Shown: positions 32,301-47,300 of the stretch, in pieces
Layout of the letters: the number at the start of each line of letters is the position of its first letter
How positions within the stretch are numbered: position 1 is the stretch's first letter
Assembly (NCBI GenBank): GCA_963978905.1
Contig: OZ022257.1
Span: 54,702,873 to 54,766,872, forward strand
Origin: Trichostrongylus colubriformis
Lineage: Eukaryota; Nematoda; Chromadorea; Rhabditida; Trichostrongylidae
Length of the DNA stretch: 64,000 nucleotides
Reading direction: 5' to 3'
Position numbers and translations under genes: made by a program
The notes under the pieces: model-generated
The model's database searches: none
Told to the model about the DNA's origin: nothing
The model's input: the letters and a program-made list of their open reading frames with translations, nothing else

Positions 32301-35300
32301 GTCGTGGCAGTGATGGAAAGAGTGCAATTAAAAAATAGTCCTACCGATGAAGTTAACGGGAGAATGAGGTTTCATTTTCTGAGGGTTTTTAGCCATTTTA
32401 TTCCGTTTGTTCTTCACTATCGGACTAAAAAACCGACAAACTTTCACATTTCATTATCGCTCAGGTTACGATAATGAAATGTGAAAGTTTGCCTAAGCCT
32501 AAGCCCCATAGAATCGTGTCATTTCAAAATTCCATTATATTGAACCATTCCTAAAAAAAGGAATAAGATATATTTTAGAAAAATGGAAAAGGTTATTGGC
32601 ATATGACTTGGAAGTGCTTTTCAGGCTCTAGGCTAGCTTCTAATGCGCGAGGCTCAGTAGGCAATCATTTGCTTCAGCGAGTTGTGCGACTTCAAGATGA
32701 GCTCACAAGGAAGAATCTAGAGGTACACGTTCTATCCGAGTCTTTCGTTTGGCGTAGAGTGGGAAATCTAAAATACACATTGTTCATCTTTTCTTTGAAG
32801 CGGATATTTCAGATCGACCAGTTGCGACGTCAAAAATCCTGCCCGGATACCGGCGATCCTCTTTCCAAATCTTATCCGTACTACTTGGTTAGTTGCCTTT
32901 TTCCAATGGTTGTCATTCCTTTGAGTTGGCAGCTGCACTAGGTTGGCATAAATAGTGGCAGGTTGGGTACAACAATGGCTCGTCTGAGGTAGGGGCGAAA
33001 CGGTCCATTTCCTTTTCACCATAATTTGTTTTTTTTTATTAGTAGGCGCCATCTGCAATAGCCACGCTGTGGAGCCCGCCGGTGTGCCAAAGACTCATGC
33101 AGGCCTGATAAGTTAGAAGTGTAAGGAATCAAAAGCGGGGTGAAGGGAAAGGACTATGAGAACCTTCATCTGACGAGCAGCACGCTACGCGCTTGATGCT
33201 TTCATACTTTACGCTGACCGCGCAGCGGCTGCCCTAGTGTATGCGAAGAAGACAACTCGCGCTAGCGCGGCAGGCCGCGGCGAGCGCGGGTTGTCTTCTT
33301 CGCGTGCGATTGCAAGCATTCCCCTCTGTGGTTTCACTTCTGAGTTAATTATCAACCAAATAGAACTGTAACTATGTTATTGTTGCCGTTACATTTATCT
33401 GTTAACACGTTGGCGACCGCGCGTTTTTTCACGTGTCTGCCACGTGGGACATCGCGCGCTCGCCCATGCCGAGAACTGCGTCCCAGCATTGGGACGCGTT
33501 GTCCCAGGAAGCAGTTTTTGATACCACCTTTCCAAATTCGCTGAATTCTGCGCCTATCTTGAGTGCCAATACAAAATATTGAGTACTGCGAAATTCTAGA
33601 TAACCTTCGAAGCCTTGTATAAGAGAATACAGCATGGTAGTGATAAGAAGTGCTTAACCATGTGATAGGCAAAGAGTTTTATTATCTATCTATTATTACT
33701 TGATAATATTACCTATTATGTAATTTTATTTGTTATTTGTGTTACTAGAAGTTTTGTATATTCATGGTCGGACTTATCTTTCTGAAAAAATTACTTTTCC
33801 CTAAGAAGATCACTTCTATTGGGTTGAGGAGAGAGTTCCCGCGGTTTTTTTTTGTTGTCGGTTTTTCATTGTTCCCTTCAAATGAAACTTTTTCGTAGAA
33901 CTGAAAAAGCTCTCTCGAAATCATATGCACACACATTTTTTGATCTCGATAGCAGACGAGGAGGATGAAGTATCGGAAGTTCCAAGTTGGCCTTTAGCTT
34001 ACTTCATTTGCAAACCTCATATATATATATATATATATATTACGCAATCGAAGGAATCGAAAAAAAAGATAGTAGCATTTTATAGAGCAGAAAAAGTTCC
34101 ATCGAAAAGTTATATAAGCTTTGTCGAAATATGAAGGGAACAATGTGAAAAACAGAGAACAAAAAACCGCGAGATCTTATTCCAACCCAATATATACCCA
34201 AAGCGTGAAAAAAAAACTTATTCAAATGATGTAAGCGAACCATATTCATCCTAGATACCCTTGTGCATGTTGATCAAAGCTGACTATTTGTGGATTGCAA
34301 GTCAGTTGATAAAATGAAGTTTCTGGCCTGCATCCCACCATTGGGACGTATTGTCCCACGCGGCGGAAAATGTGCGTCCCAGCACTGGGACGCAATGCCG
34401 CCGGCGTATTAAGTGACTATTGTCTTTTGAAGCAAAGAGCCTGTCTGTTTCTACCTTTTTTTGAAGCAATTTTACTGTTTGTGGTATTGTTTGAAATGAG
34501 TGAAGTGATATGTGTTCAAAGTATTTCAATATATTCTCGGTTCTATCGCAGGGCATCCCACCCACGCAGAGATGATAGTTTTAGCTAAGTCTTGATAGGG
34601 GGAGGAACATTTTTTTCTCTACTAACAATAAGGCTCAGCTTGAATGTGCATATTGATGCCTCGAAAATGCTTAGATTTGCAACTTTTTAATCTGTCCTCT
34701 TTATTGCGATAGTACTATAGTCCACTGCGTTCGAAGTATTTCGCGCTGATGCTGCCGCGAGTGCGCCGGCGCAAAGCGAAATTTTGACCTAATGATATAC
34801 ACACCACCCCGGCTGCCAGTACGCTGGTGTAGTGATATCCACAAACCTATTTACTAGATTGTCTGATAATTTTGTGCTTTTAGAGATTGATTGGTGGAAT
34901 ATTTAATGAAACGACCTAACGTTTCGACTAAATCGTCGTCTTCGGAGGCCTGAACGTGGTGCAAGGTTCACATTTGAGACTCTAAACCACCAAGCGCTTC
35001 AATTCCCCTAGTGGTTCCGACATCGCGTCAAGACCACACAGAGAAGCCCAAGCAACATGAAGAAATAAACTCATCCTGAGGTTCCACCTATTAAGCGGAA
35101 ACGTTAGACCGTTTCAACAAATATTCCACCAATCAACCCCGAAAGGCACAAACTAATTAGACAACTTATGTACAACTATCGATACTGAGGTTGCGAGAAG
35201 AGAGAAGCTGAAGAATTCTAGGTACTAGTTACAACAAGGTTGCTGAGTATTTTTTCTGAAAAATTTATGAAGTGAAAAATCCTACTGGACAAGAAGGAAC

Positions 35301-38300
35301 CATTTTATCGGCAGACGATGATGTTCTCAGAGACATTTCCCTTTTCAATATGTTTTATGTGCTTACATATTTCTTCTCTACTGAATTGTTCTTTTCTTAT
35401 GTAAAATCATGTGGTTTTATGAAAAGCAACTGTATACTCGGCAAAGACCGAGGTCGTACTTTGGTACCTTCGTAAGGGGATTGTATTTGGTGCTTGTCTG
35501 CATGGCGTTTCAAAACTGCGAGATACCACAATGCGACCATCAACACTGTACACTTAATGCTGATTACAGCCTTTTCTTCATGATCCAACAATAGGAGGTA
35601 GTGAACCAAATGCAAGAAATTTCGAACTGGAAACCTACCGTGCTTTCCTTGGGACAGTCGCTGCGAAAATTCGCTCTTTCAATGAGTAGTAAGTTTCCAA
35701 TGTTGCTAGTGAAGAAAAACATTTTCTGATTTGCGTTTCTCTCAAATTCTCTAATTATGACCGAAAATGACTAGAAATTCCTGAAAATACTAGTACCCAA
35801 TTCAGCATTCTGCAAGGTCGTCAGTCAGATTTCTCGGATGTGTTCCTGGCGTTCATCAATCTGACAAAAGAACCGATTTCACAAAAAATGATTGTAAGTT
35901 ATTTTTTGCTTTCATCCCGCTCTAACAGGCTTTTTGACGTTCGGTGAATGGATACACTTTGAAGTAGCATGCTTGATTTTAATCGTTTATTTTCATTTCT
36001 ATTTCCCCCGTAGTGACGAGGCGGCAATTCACGGGAAACTACGTAGAATCGGGCAGAGCTGCAGGGTAGATTTTAATATTTCTTTAAAATTCCCTCTCAC
36101 CTGAATACTCTTCCAGCACCGTTAACTCACAGATGACCATTTTCGAAACCTCTCACTGCCCCAGCGATAGGCTCTCACACTTGCACATTGGTAGTACGAG
36201 CGCTTTGAGGTCTCATAAATTCTGAACCAATTAATTAAATACTTCATGTGGCGGATCAAGCTATAGTGCAGATCTGACGGCTTTTTCGGTTTCCTGTAAT
36301 TTTGATTCTTGTTAGCTGCTGATTTTCGAAGCAGCGAGCAAAGCAAGAGTCGTCACGAGAGTGTTGAATTGTGGGCAAAAGCTTTAATCTCAGACGGGAC
36401 TCCAACTCGCACTCCATGCTTTCTGGGTAGTAGATTAGCACATGCATATGAGCGGAAGCATTGAGTTCATGGGTTCCAGTCCTGTCCGAGTCCGAAGCTT
36501 GCTCATGACTAGGCACTCTCGTGATTTTCTATTTGTTTTGAACCCTTTTGGGGATACGAGCTTATGTACGCTAGTTCCCTGTGATATATAATACGCATGT
36601 ATATTATTATATCACAGAGTGCTAGCCAGGGTACACGGAGAGTCGAGGATCCTCGACAGGGCGATCATATCTACGGAATAGGAGGAAGGGTGGTCTTACC
36701 CTCAGAGGTCAGCGATGAGCATCTTCAGCATCATCTAAACTTTCAATAACCAGATGAGAAGCAGGGTATTTTACCGCGAATCTGTGTGACAAAATGTAGA
36801 ATAAATACCTTTTTGCCTCAGGAAAGGATATATAGCAATAAAATACGTTGCAACTATGCAATCCGGCAACGGTTACAAAGTTAAAAGAGGGGGTCGTATT
36901 TACTCACCGTAGAGGGAGGGGGGGGGGTCGCACTGAAGCGGCCAGTTTCCTCAACAACTGGGAGTGCCCTGATGCTAGGGCCCCCCCCCCACCATGCACA
37001 CATGTATTTAGGTAAGTTTCTTTATTTTCTGTTTGATCCAGAATCCTGAGTGCCCGTAAAAGCATCATTTGCGTATAATATGTTGTTGGAGCGGCCAGGG
37101 AACCAGTTCACACAGTCGCTCTGAGGCGAAGAAATGCCTTGAAGTTGTTTGAAATCGGAAATCGCTGCGCATTCGATAGTGAACGCATGAGCCCATTCTG
37201 TGGAAGTAATCGTGCTTTCTGAAACTCGGTTCATTAAGAATATATGGTTCAGTATTTCTCCAATAAACATCCTTCTTATGATGAATCTCAGGATCATGAA
37301 AATCGCTTTTCAAGTAATTTTTGATTGAATTTCAGGAAATCGAGAGGGAATGCGACATCGAATTGGAGAAAAAAGGCTTCACAGCATTGCAACGATCTCA
37401 TTTACCCGACCTATTTCGCAACGACAGAAAAGCGAATATTTTGGTAAGATAGCAATGATACTATGCAGCAACCTTTCTTCAACGGCACTTTGGTGGTAGC
37501 TCGGGAAGTGCTACTTGCGGTTTTATGACGAGGCGAAAGGTTAGGCCGCGTTCATACTTTGCGGTGCCGACCGCAGGGCGTGGCTGTGCGTGTCACTGCG
37601 TCTCCGCCTGTGCCACCCTGTCTCGCTGCCTGCGTCGCCTCTTCACCTCCCCGTGCCACTCTGCCTCGCTGCCTGCAAACGTAGCCACGTCCTGCCGGCG
37701 CGAAGTATAAACGCGGCCTAGCCGAGCAGCAACCGCACGCTCTCATCATCTCTAGCACTCAAACCAGCTAACAGCTAATGATTTCGACAGACCTCTGCAA
37801 ATACAGGAGTCGTGTTGGTCCGTTTGTAAGGGGACTGTATCTGGTGCTCTTATGGTGTTTGAAAACTGCAAGATGCCACAAAGCGGGAAACAATAATCCA
37901 TAGACGGAGAGCGGGTAAGGGGACCACAGTACCAATCCATCATATAAGGGGTTTAATAGGCATCGATTGGGAAGAGGGGGGGGTCAGAAATTATTATATA
38001 AAGAGCTTTGCTGGAGTTTTCGTGGAGACCACAATACCATTCGATCATATTGGGGTTTAATAGGCATCAATTGGGAGAGGAAGGCCAGAATTATTGTCGT
38101 AAAAAGTTTCGTGGAGTAATCGCTTTGTTTCGCTACTTTCCTTGATACCAGTTTGGCCTTGCGTGTGTATGCTGCTTGCAGTTGAAGCTCGATTTTTGCC
38201 ATGATCCCAGGCTAGTACATTAGGGAGGGACAGCAGTGATAATGGCATGCTTTTACCTATTGCTAAGGGGTTCAATGGGCATTGATTGGGAGGGCAAGGC

Positions 38301-41300
38301 CAGAAATTATTTTTATGTTTGCGAATTTTGATTCAGAATGAGAATTTAGAACTTTTTTGCGGTGTTAACAAGCACTGCAATCATGAGCGAGGCGGAAGAT
38401 CCCAAAAGTATGACACGAAATTAGGCATCACCGCTATGTCGGTTCTTGACACACCAGCAGCAGGGTCAAGCATTGGATGCACAGGGTTGTATCTTAAGTT
38501 GGGGGCCGAAATAAGAGTGGTCCCAGTTTTTTGAAAATTCCTCGAATTGTCCTCATCGACTACCTCCTTTTTAGTGGAATTTGGGCCAATGAGGAGGTTT
38601 TGAAGAGGTTCGTCAATCGTTAATTATAATATTGCTGCCAAGTGCATAGTATCATTATCGTTAAATTAACCTCTCTAGGGAAACCTAATTTTAGTACAGC
38701 AGGCAATGAGGGAGGAAGGGGAGGGGGAGGGTGGGCATCCAACTATGGACATATTTTTACTATAGCGGAACCCCTTCTTTCCTTCACTAATGTTTGGACA
38801 AGAATATACGCCTGAGTGTGCAGATTGACCTCTCGAAGATTACCCCAAGACGCTTAGGCGTGCAGCTTTTTATAACATATGGCCCTTCTTAGGAAATAGC
38901 GCCTAGTGCTATCGCAATAGGGGGCATCCCAGTACTGGACCCTATATTTACCTAGGCCCAGAAGGGGAGAACAGCTCCTTCTCTCCTCTTTCGAGGCCCA
39001 GGCAAAAATATACGCTTGAATGTGCAGAGTGACCCCACAAAAGTCCTTCAGAAGTACTCAGGCGTGAAACTTTTGTGAGATACCTTCCCCCTCCCCCACC
39101 CCCCCCCCCCCCTCCCACCCATTGCAATAGCACCTAGCGCCTTGCATTGTATCAGGGGAACGAATACACGATAAACAAAATAACATTTTTATTGTGACGC
39201 TCTTTTAGTGACATGAAGTCATGGAGACATCTGGTTAACTCAAGTTCAGCGTTGTGTTGAATGTACCGTATTCTTCACGTAATTTTCCTGATAATCGTAT
39301 CAATACCAGTTCGGTTACATCGGTTGCTGTAAATGGATTTTGTACGCAACGAAAATGTGCTGGGTTCGATGAACTCACGTATAAATCCTGATAAGGGCTT
39401 TAATGGCGCTTCACTTTGGCCGGGTCGCTTCTTTTGTCTTCGACTTTCCCTTCTTGCAAAATCTCCAAGATCTTGCAGTAACTGGAGCACCACCGGATAG
39501 ACCAATTCATTGAGTCTTTGCCTTACATTGCTTTGAGAAGTCGTTTCCTTAACAAATGTCTTCATTCTGGGGAGAACGAGATGAAGCCGCCGTCAAATGA
39601 CCCACCGATAGGAAATCGCTAAGTCGATTGGGAACGTTCTCAAGTAGTGGCTTGATTAGCGTTGATATCACTTCAAACGCTCCCTCTTGTGCATCCCTGA
39701 TTTCCCACTTCAGTCTCTTAGGTGTTCTCCCGACTACGGCCAGTTTATCTGAGAATTCTTGTCTTGAGTAAATCATCCAAAGAACGAGCATGTCCAAAAC
39801 CGGATTAGGCTACTTACGCCGGAAATCGCTTCGCGGCATCGCACTTGCGGCGCCACCAGTACTACTCGCGAAGCGATTGCTCTTGGGAGCTCGGCAGAGC
39901 GTGGCTGCGTAACCTCTGCGCTTCCACCCGTGCCACACTGCCTCCTGCACCCATGCCATCCTGCCTCCTCCACTCATGCCACACTGCCTCGTTTGAAAGC
40001 TGTCATGCCGTGTCACTGGCACTCGCACCCGCCGCGGGCAGCCACGCGATTTTCCGGCGTAAATAGCCTCACTCCCGGAAACCCACTTGGTTCTCCGGTA
40101 CCAAAGTAAAGCTCCTCAGCACCGTCGAGTTTATAAAGATTCAGATCAACTGAATCATTGTCAATGTGAACGTTCAGAATGGCCGTGCTGATAGCTGGTT
40201 CAGGGACTTTGAGCTGTAATCGTTTAGAGATCTTTGAGTAGTCCACACTGGAGGATGAACTGATAAAGAACTCACTCCCAAATATTTGACTTCACCCATT
40301 TTTACTCGACCACTGCCATGAGTACAACGAAATAGGGGCATGTGGCCTTTATAGCAGCTGCAACGTACTTTGTAGAAGTGATGGGTGTCTGAAAGCAACG
40401 TTACTTGCTATGCAACTACAAATGAGTTCCTACTGAGGTCCCAGTCTACGACCTCCGAATACAAATGTCTTACCGGCCTCAGTTGCGTCAAGTCGTACTG
40501 TTCCACTCCATATCCGAATTCCATCATCACTGAACGGCCAAAGTCCAACATTAGTGAAAACTTTCACGCCATGAATTTTCGTAAAGTCGCTGGTCATCTC
40601 CTGTAAGGAACGGGCAGCAGCATGACTTTCAGGTTTATGGTACTTGTAGCTATTATGCACTCACATGAGCGTGTCGGGTTAGTAGAAGAATGAAGTGTAC
40701 TCAACATCCATAGTGTTTACTCCATTAGAAATGTTCTGATACCGATAACATTTTTAGCTGTTACAGCAATAAGGGGGTGGAGGTTCCCACTATGATCACT
40801 GATCTTATCTAAGCTTGGAAAAGAGAAGGACCCCTTCGCTCTTTGAGTGTGTAGCCTTATGTCGATTTTTCGCTTTGCGACAAAGCACTCGCGGCGCTAT
40901 CTACACGACTTCCCGCTGTCGGCAGGAATTCCACTCAGGGGCTGGTACCATGGTACTTTTGTACCCTAACAAAGCAAAAGTAAACCAAGAAGTAAAAGAA
41001 ACAATAACATGATAACAATAACAAGCATCACATGCAAAGAAATCTCCGCACGCGGCTGCGCGAAAGCTCGACATAAGGTTACACACCCTGTTTCCTCCAA
41101 TAAGGCTTAGTCCAAAATATACGCCTGTTTGTGCAGGTTGACCCCTCAAGGATCCCTATGAAATGCTCAGATGTGAACTTTTTATGAAATGCCCCCTCCC
41201 TCTCATTCAGATAGCACCTGTTTTTATCACAACCAAAAACGAGTCCATTGTTGTTTTGACAACACGGGCAGAGTGCGGGATCGAACACCATCTCGGGCGC

Positions 41301-44300
41301 AGGGCTGGCAGTGACGCAGGGTCTTCATACGGGTTGCTCCAACTTTGCCCATGTGACGGAAGTAGCCAAATTGTTCTGTCATTGATAGCGGAAGCAGAAG
41401 TCTAAATAGTGTATGTGTTTTGTACGTGGCATCGCTGACATTTCGACAAATCCATGCTCACCTGTGATACGTAGCGGTCGTACGCTACACGTGACAGGTT
41501 CGCTTGGATGTGAGGATCCCACAAAGGTCGTCGCTCTTCCGTTATTATGTCGCTTTGAGTATGCCTTACATTCGAAAACGCGCCACATATAGTTAACCTG
41601 GGTCGTCTTGGGTACGCAGGCGATTAGTTTACCTTACCTACTGCCATCAACTGGATGAAATTCATGGGTAAACAAGCACGTATACAGTAAGCAATCTAAG
41701 TTTTTTTTATCATTGTTTTCAGAAGGTTGCCGGAGAAATCGAGCGCTTGGTGCCAGTCATTCGAGAAGCTTGTGCCACTGCTGGAGAATCCATTCGTGTA
41801 TGTAGTGTCTTCACTCATTGGTGCCAACAACTTGGAGTGAGTCCTTCTCATGGAAAGGCGCAAAAATGCCCGTCACACAATAGAAAATTTACTTTCAGGA
41901 TCAAATTCGTATCGAAGGCCTGACTGGAACACAGTTGATGAATGCTATCGAAGAATTGAAGGTGTGTTTTATTTTGTTCTTTTTTGTCTACTGTAGCGTT
42001 ATTTTGCAGGAAGACTTCTACCGTAATCGGATGGAGGATCACTGGTTGTTGCCGAGTATTTCGCCATTGCTTTCGCTAACAGCACATGAACTCGAGAAAA
42101 GTCGCGAAAATTCTTTGATCACTGAGACTCAAACTGGTGAAAGTAGCATGTCCAGTGCCGGGGACAAAAACATTTTCAAAGCTGCAGCAGACCTTTCAGG
42201 CGGAAATTCTTCTCGCCTTCTTCACAAAGAGCAGTTGGAAAAGGTTAGTTCAATTGCGGCTGAAGGGTAATGGATATAAGATATTTAGTGATTAAATTGA
42301 CTGTTAGGTAGTTTGAAAAGCTTCTGCGGTTTCGGACATTTCGCTATCTGGATATCTTTTTCATTAAGCTAGAGTTGTCTGGACCATTTTTAAGCATGCT
42401 TCTTGCTCTATTCGGCCAAAGTAATGTTTACGTTCGAAAACTACTCTTGATTTTTTTTTGAAGTTGTAACAAAATGGACGGACAGCAGATCGAAGCCATT
42501 CTCCTAGTACATCATTCTTTTTCGGGAAATTTCATCGTGAGATATGATGAGAACTGGATTCTGTAGGACAATCGACGACGATCCCCACAATGTTCGGACA
42601 AAGATCAAGCTCGTAACCTCGTTAGCATGGCGATGGTATGGTTGTGTGCGGCTGCTCTAATCCACTGTACCTTCATGAATCGCAGCAAAACGGTCATGGC
42701 TAGAAAGTATTGTGAGGAACCCGGCGAGACACATCACAAACTGCAGATCATGAGCCCAGTACTAGCTGGGGAAGGACCTGTCCTTCTTCGCGGTAAAGCA
42801 GGACCTCGTGTCTCACAAACAATCCTGATAAAGTTGTATGGGCGGGGCTAGAAGTTCTGCGATTCCACCAAACCCATCTGACCTGATCCCACCGATTACC
42901 ATTTCCTCAAGCGCCTGGACAGCTTTCTCTGGAAGAAACGGGATCTGAAGCCTCATGTCGAAATTTCGTTTTGCAGCGTCGCACTCGCAGGCCATCAGTA
43001 CGACTTGCCGCGGTCGGTTGGAATTCCGCTCAAAACGCAAAGGACTGGTACCATGAGGTCCTTTGGAGAAATAGCTGTTTATCTTATCTGGAAACAATAA
43101 CTTTTGTCCTCAAAAAAGGCAAGATAGTATTATAAAAAGTAAAAGAAACAATAATATTACATGATAATAATCTTGATGAAGAAATAATAAGATTGGGCGT
43201 AAAACTTCAAAGGGAGCGTACACTATGTACGCAGTCACACGCGATGAAATCTGCCACGCAAACATTCGACATAAGGCTACACATCCGGAGAAACGCCTCA
43301 AGACTCATAAGATTTTAACGGCCCTCACCGAACTCATGCTCTCTAGATCTTCAGGATTCGGAGCAACCGAGAGAATGCTCGTATTTTTCACCAAAAAATG
43401 GGTGGATTTTTAGGTTCCAACCGATTGGTCGAATTTTGTACAAGCCGAGATATGTGCATTTGAATTTAGAAGTCGAAAACCGCAAAAACTTTCCGAGCGA
43501 CCTAATATTTTTTTTCTTGTCTGTATTTATGTCACATGTAAATATATAATGCAGAAGTAACAATTCTGAAATAATATTAGTGCCTTCAGGAGGATAAAAA
43601 CAACGAATATGCACTTAGTGTAGAAAAACACGATGATGAATCTGAGGAATCTGTCGATCAGCTACTGGAAGAGGCTGAAAAGAAGTCCGCCCAGCTGGAA
43701 AATCAGCTGAACGCTTTGCAAAGGAAAATCAGCGAAAGCAAGGTCCCTTTCCTTATTTCAGGCATTTTTTGAAAATTTTCACCGACTACTTGATTTTAGA
43801 ATGTTAACGAATCCACGCATATACGGCTCTATCAGCTACTCCATCGACTGAACGCATCAGCGAGTTCAATTTTGATAGTGGACGGAGGAGATGCTGTAGA
43901 GGAACCTGGTAGTTTCTGGATCAAGCTGTGATGTTATGTTGTTCTTCTGTAAATGCGTACTTTCAGTTCATAAGCAATCTGCAACTTCAGTTATGTCCCT
44001 CAATATCACAGCAGACGATATTCATCGCGGCAGGAGAGTTTTCGCTAGTGGAGAGGCAATGGTAAGCGAACGTCGTCATCTTTATACGACGGGTGTGTGC
44101 ACTTATGACAGAAAATCGCTTCGCGGCGCCATCAGCATGAGTTGCTTATTCGAATGCCCTTGGGAGCGCAGCAGAGCGTGGCTGCGTCACCTCTGCACTT
44201 CCACCCATGCCACACTGCCTCCTGCACCCATGGCATTCTGCCTCCTCCACCCTTGCCACACTGCCTCGTTTTGAGGCTGCCATGCTCTGCCACTGGTACT

Positions 44301-47300
44301 CGCACCCGCCGAGCAGCTCGCCGCGGGCGGCTACGCGATTTTCCGTCATAAGTGCACACACCCTTATATGACCAGGCTGGTATCTCTGACTCTTATTTTG
44401 TAAGGCACCCTCTTCCGAACAAGGAAACATGCCTGATGAATCCGAATTGGGACAACAAAACGTTCCACGTCTTCAACTAAATGGGAACCGAGAAGCGTCG
44501 AGGGACGATGTCAGTCGAAATTTCTTTTTTTTTCTCTCGCGTCTCTTCCTTCCTCTTTACTCGACCGACCTGAAAATGGTCATAGTTTGTGAGGTTCCTA
44601 ACAAATCTGCCTTTCTAAGTCACGCTTTTTCTTATTCCTGGAATAATGTAAACAGAATAGCATATTTCAGGCTGATAATGACTCGCATTATTCTTATGAA
44701 AACGATTTCGACGATGAGGTACTAACCTTCCTTTTCTGTTTTCTGTCCTGTACATGAATAAATCCTTACAGCTCTATCAATTTTACTGCGATTCTTCGAG
44801 ACATCTTGGTTGGCCAACCAAGCTTCTGGTTCAATTCAGTCAAACATGTGCAGTTGTCGTCAACGGAGAGCTACTCTCGGTGAGTTGAGGCTCAGTTTTT
44901 CTCATACCAAGCCACTCAAATTGGACCAACCGTGTGCCATAAATTTCCATGTTCCACTTTATCTGCCTGGAGTTTTCCTCCTTCTTTTAAAAGTGAGGCT
45001 CATATTATGCAATGTGAATGCAAACGTTTTCGCTACCGCTCGCCAGCACTCTCTTGCCAACGACGATCCACCTCGGGTGTGTACACTTATGCCGAATTTT
45101 CACTTCGCGACGTCGCACTCGCGGCGTCGTCAGCACAACATGCCGCGGTCAGTTGGAATTTCGCTTAGGAGGCAAGGTCTGGTACCATGGAGGCCCTTTA
45201 AGAAATGGCTGTTTATCTCGTCACCATCTGAAAAACAATGACTTTTAAGCCCTAAAAAAACAAAATAGTGACATAAAAAGTAAAAGAGACGATAGCATTA
45301 CATGTGACAACCCTAATTAAGAAATAATTAATTCGGACGTAAAATTCTGAAGGGAGTGTTGCGATGTACGCAATCAGTCGCGAAGAAATCCGCGGCGTCG
45401 CTAACCGCGCCCAAGTTTGTCATAACTGTACACTCCCATCCACCTCGACCTCTTTTTCCGGCAAACGAGATTTTTCGCTTCACGGGGCAATAGTGGATCG
45501 GTATACCTGTTATCGATAAATCACCTCTCCTTCAGAAGGTCAGAAACCAGTGGTGTTGGTGGCCATTCCGCCTACTAGCTCCACCACGCCCTCCAAAATG
45601 TCGATGGTGCTGGGATCATTTCTTTCCCATAACAAGAATTTCCAATTGCCAATACAATGTTGAACGCGGTATCTTTCTAAAAAACTTTTTTTAGGACGTA
45701 ATCAAATGCTCGCGCACTCTGTTAAACGAGCATATGCATGGCGTTCCAGAAGAAAGCAAAAGTTCTGGAAAGGGAGGCAATCGGCATACCAAAGAAGTGG
45801 AAGTGAACGAGTCTGAAGCGCATTCGCAGCTAATGGGAATGATACAAAACACTATTGATAATGAAGGAACGCCCGAAATGGAGAACGAGAAGCAGGATAA
45901 AGCTGAAATCGAAAAGAAACCAAATTCCGAAGAAGATGGAGACGACATAGAGGATAAGATTGAAGTGAGGCATACTAATGCCCAGGAAGGAGCAAACAAT
46001 GGCAGTAGTTCAACACCTGATAAAGCAGGAACAGAAAGCATTGAGAATTCAGATGCACAGCAGAACCAGACGAGTCCCCGAAATCCCCGAAATGAGATAG
46101 GCGCTCATCCAGAATCACCGTTGGAAAGTGACCAGGCTTTGTCGCAAGTGTCTGCTGTGGCATCTGCAAGGGATATAGGGGAATCTGGTGAGAGTGTGGA
46201 CGAAAACGAGAATGAAAATAGTGGAAGAACCCTTTCGCCCATAACTCCTACATCTGAGGATGGCCGTCAGAATGATGAAGCTGAGACGAAGAGTGGCGAA
46301 GAGACTCCATCGTCCAGCACACCGATACCTGACAACGGTGATCAAAATCTGGATGGAGCAGAGATGAAGGGCAGCGAAGGAACTCCTTCACCGAGCACCC
46401 CGACAGCTGAAGAAGGTGGCCAGCAGATGAATGGAACCGAGGCGAGTGAAGATGAAGCAAATCCGGCGCTAAGAAATCCGATAGCAAAAGAAGAGGATGG
46501 AGCCGAGGTGAAGAGCGATGAAGGGACACCGTTGTCGAGTAGTCGGACAACTGAGAGAGGCGATCAGGAACAAGGTGGAGCCGAACTGGAATGTGGAAAA
46601 GGGATTTCCTCACCCAGTACGCCGACAGCTGAATGCGCTAATCAGAATTCGAGTGGAACCGAAATAAAGAGCGATGAGGGAACACCCTCCCCAAGCACTC
46701 CGGGGCCTGACGAAGGTGATCAGATGGAGCATAGGGACGAGTCAAAAGACAGTAAAGCTACATTGCTGCGCACTCTTACAGGCGAGGAGGATGTCCAAAA
46801 TCCAGATGGATCCGAAATGGAGGGGGGCAATGGTAGCACTCCTTCACCAGGCACTCCAGTCTTTAGTGAAACCAACCACAAAGTGGATAGAGCAGAAACG
46901 GAAAGCGTGGAAGGTGGTCCTGTCCCCGACAAATCTCCCATGCCGATAGTAATGAACGGGGATCTGCCCTCAAGGTGAGTCGATCTTGCTCCAAGCCACT
47001 CAAATAGAAGTTTCTGAACATCCCAGTTCAGAAGCGAATCGGCTACCACAGCAAGCTCTGATATCCAGTATCCATCGAGGTTTAATATTCCAAGAACTGC
47101 TCAGGAGGTATGTACAGGTATTTACAGCTAATATAAAGGGCTAATACGGTTAATCTCCTCGATCTTTTTTCAATTCAGAATGAATTTGATTAATTGCAGT
47201 ATGAACTTTCCCACAAGTACCATATCCAGTCACACGTCAATACTGCAACTCGTACTCCGGTCATCGTGCAAGCGGTAAGTGTTGTCTAATTTCGTGTTTG

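Noticed and set aside
32485..32505. gcctaagcctaagcc, resembling the nematode telomere unit TTAGGC
   Set aside because: Only about two and a half units. The same word occurs within dispersed repeats nearby, so chance or repeat origin is more likely than an interstitial telomere.
36009..36070. Possible FHA-gene exon after ccccgtag
   Set aside because: It needs a phase not supplied by the preceding exon, whereas 35893 to 37336 joins cleanly without it.
39808..40069. Frames rich in Cys/His/Trp suggesting a zinc-finger protein
   Set aside because: The same sequence recurs at 24184 and 44091 as a family E repeat with inverted ends.
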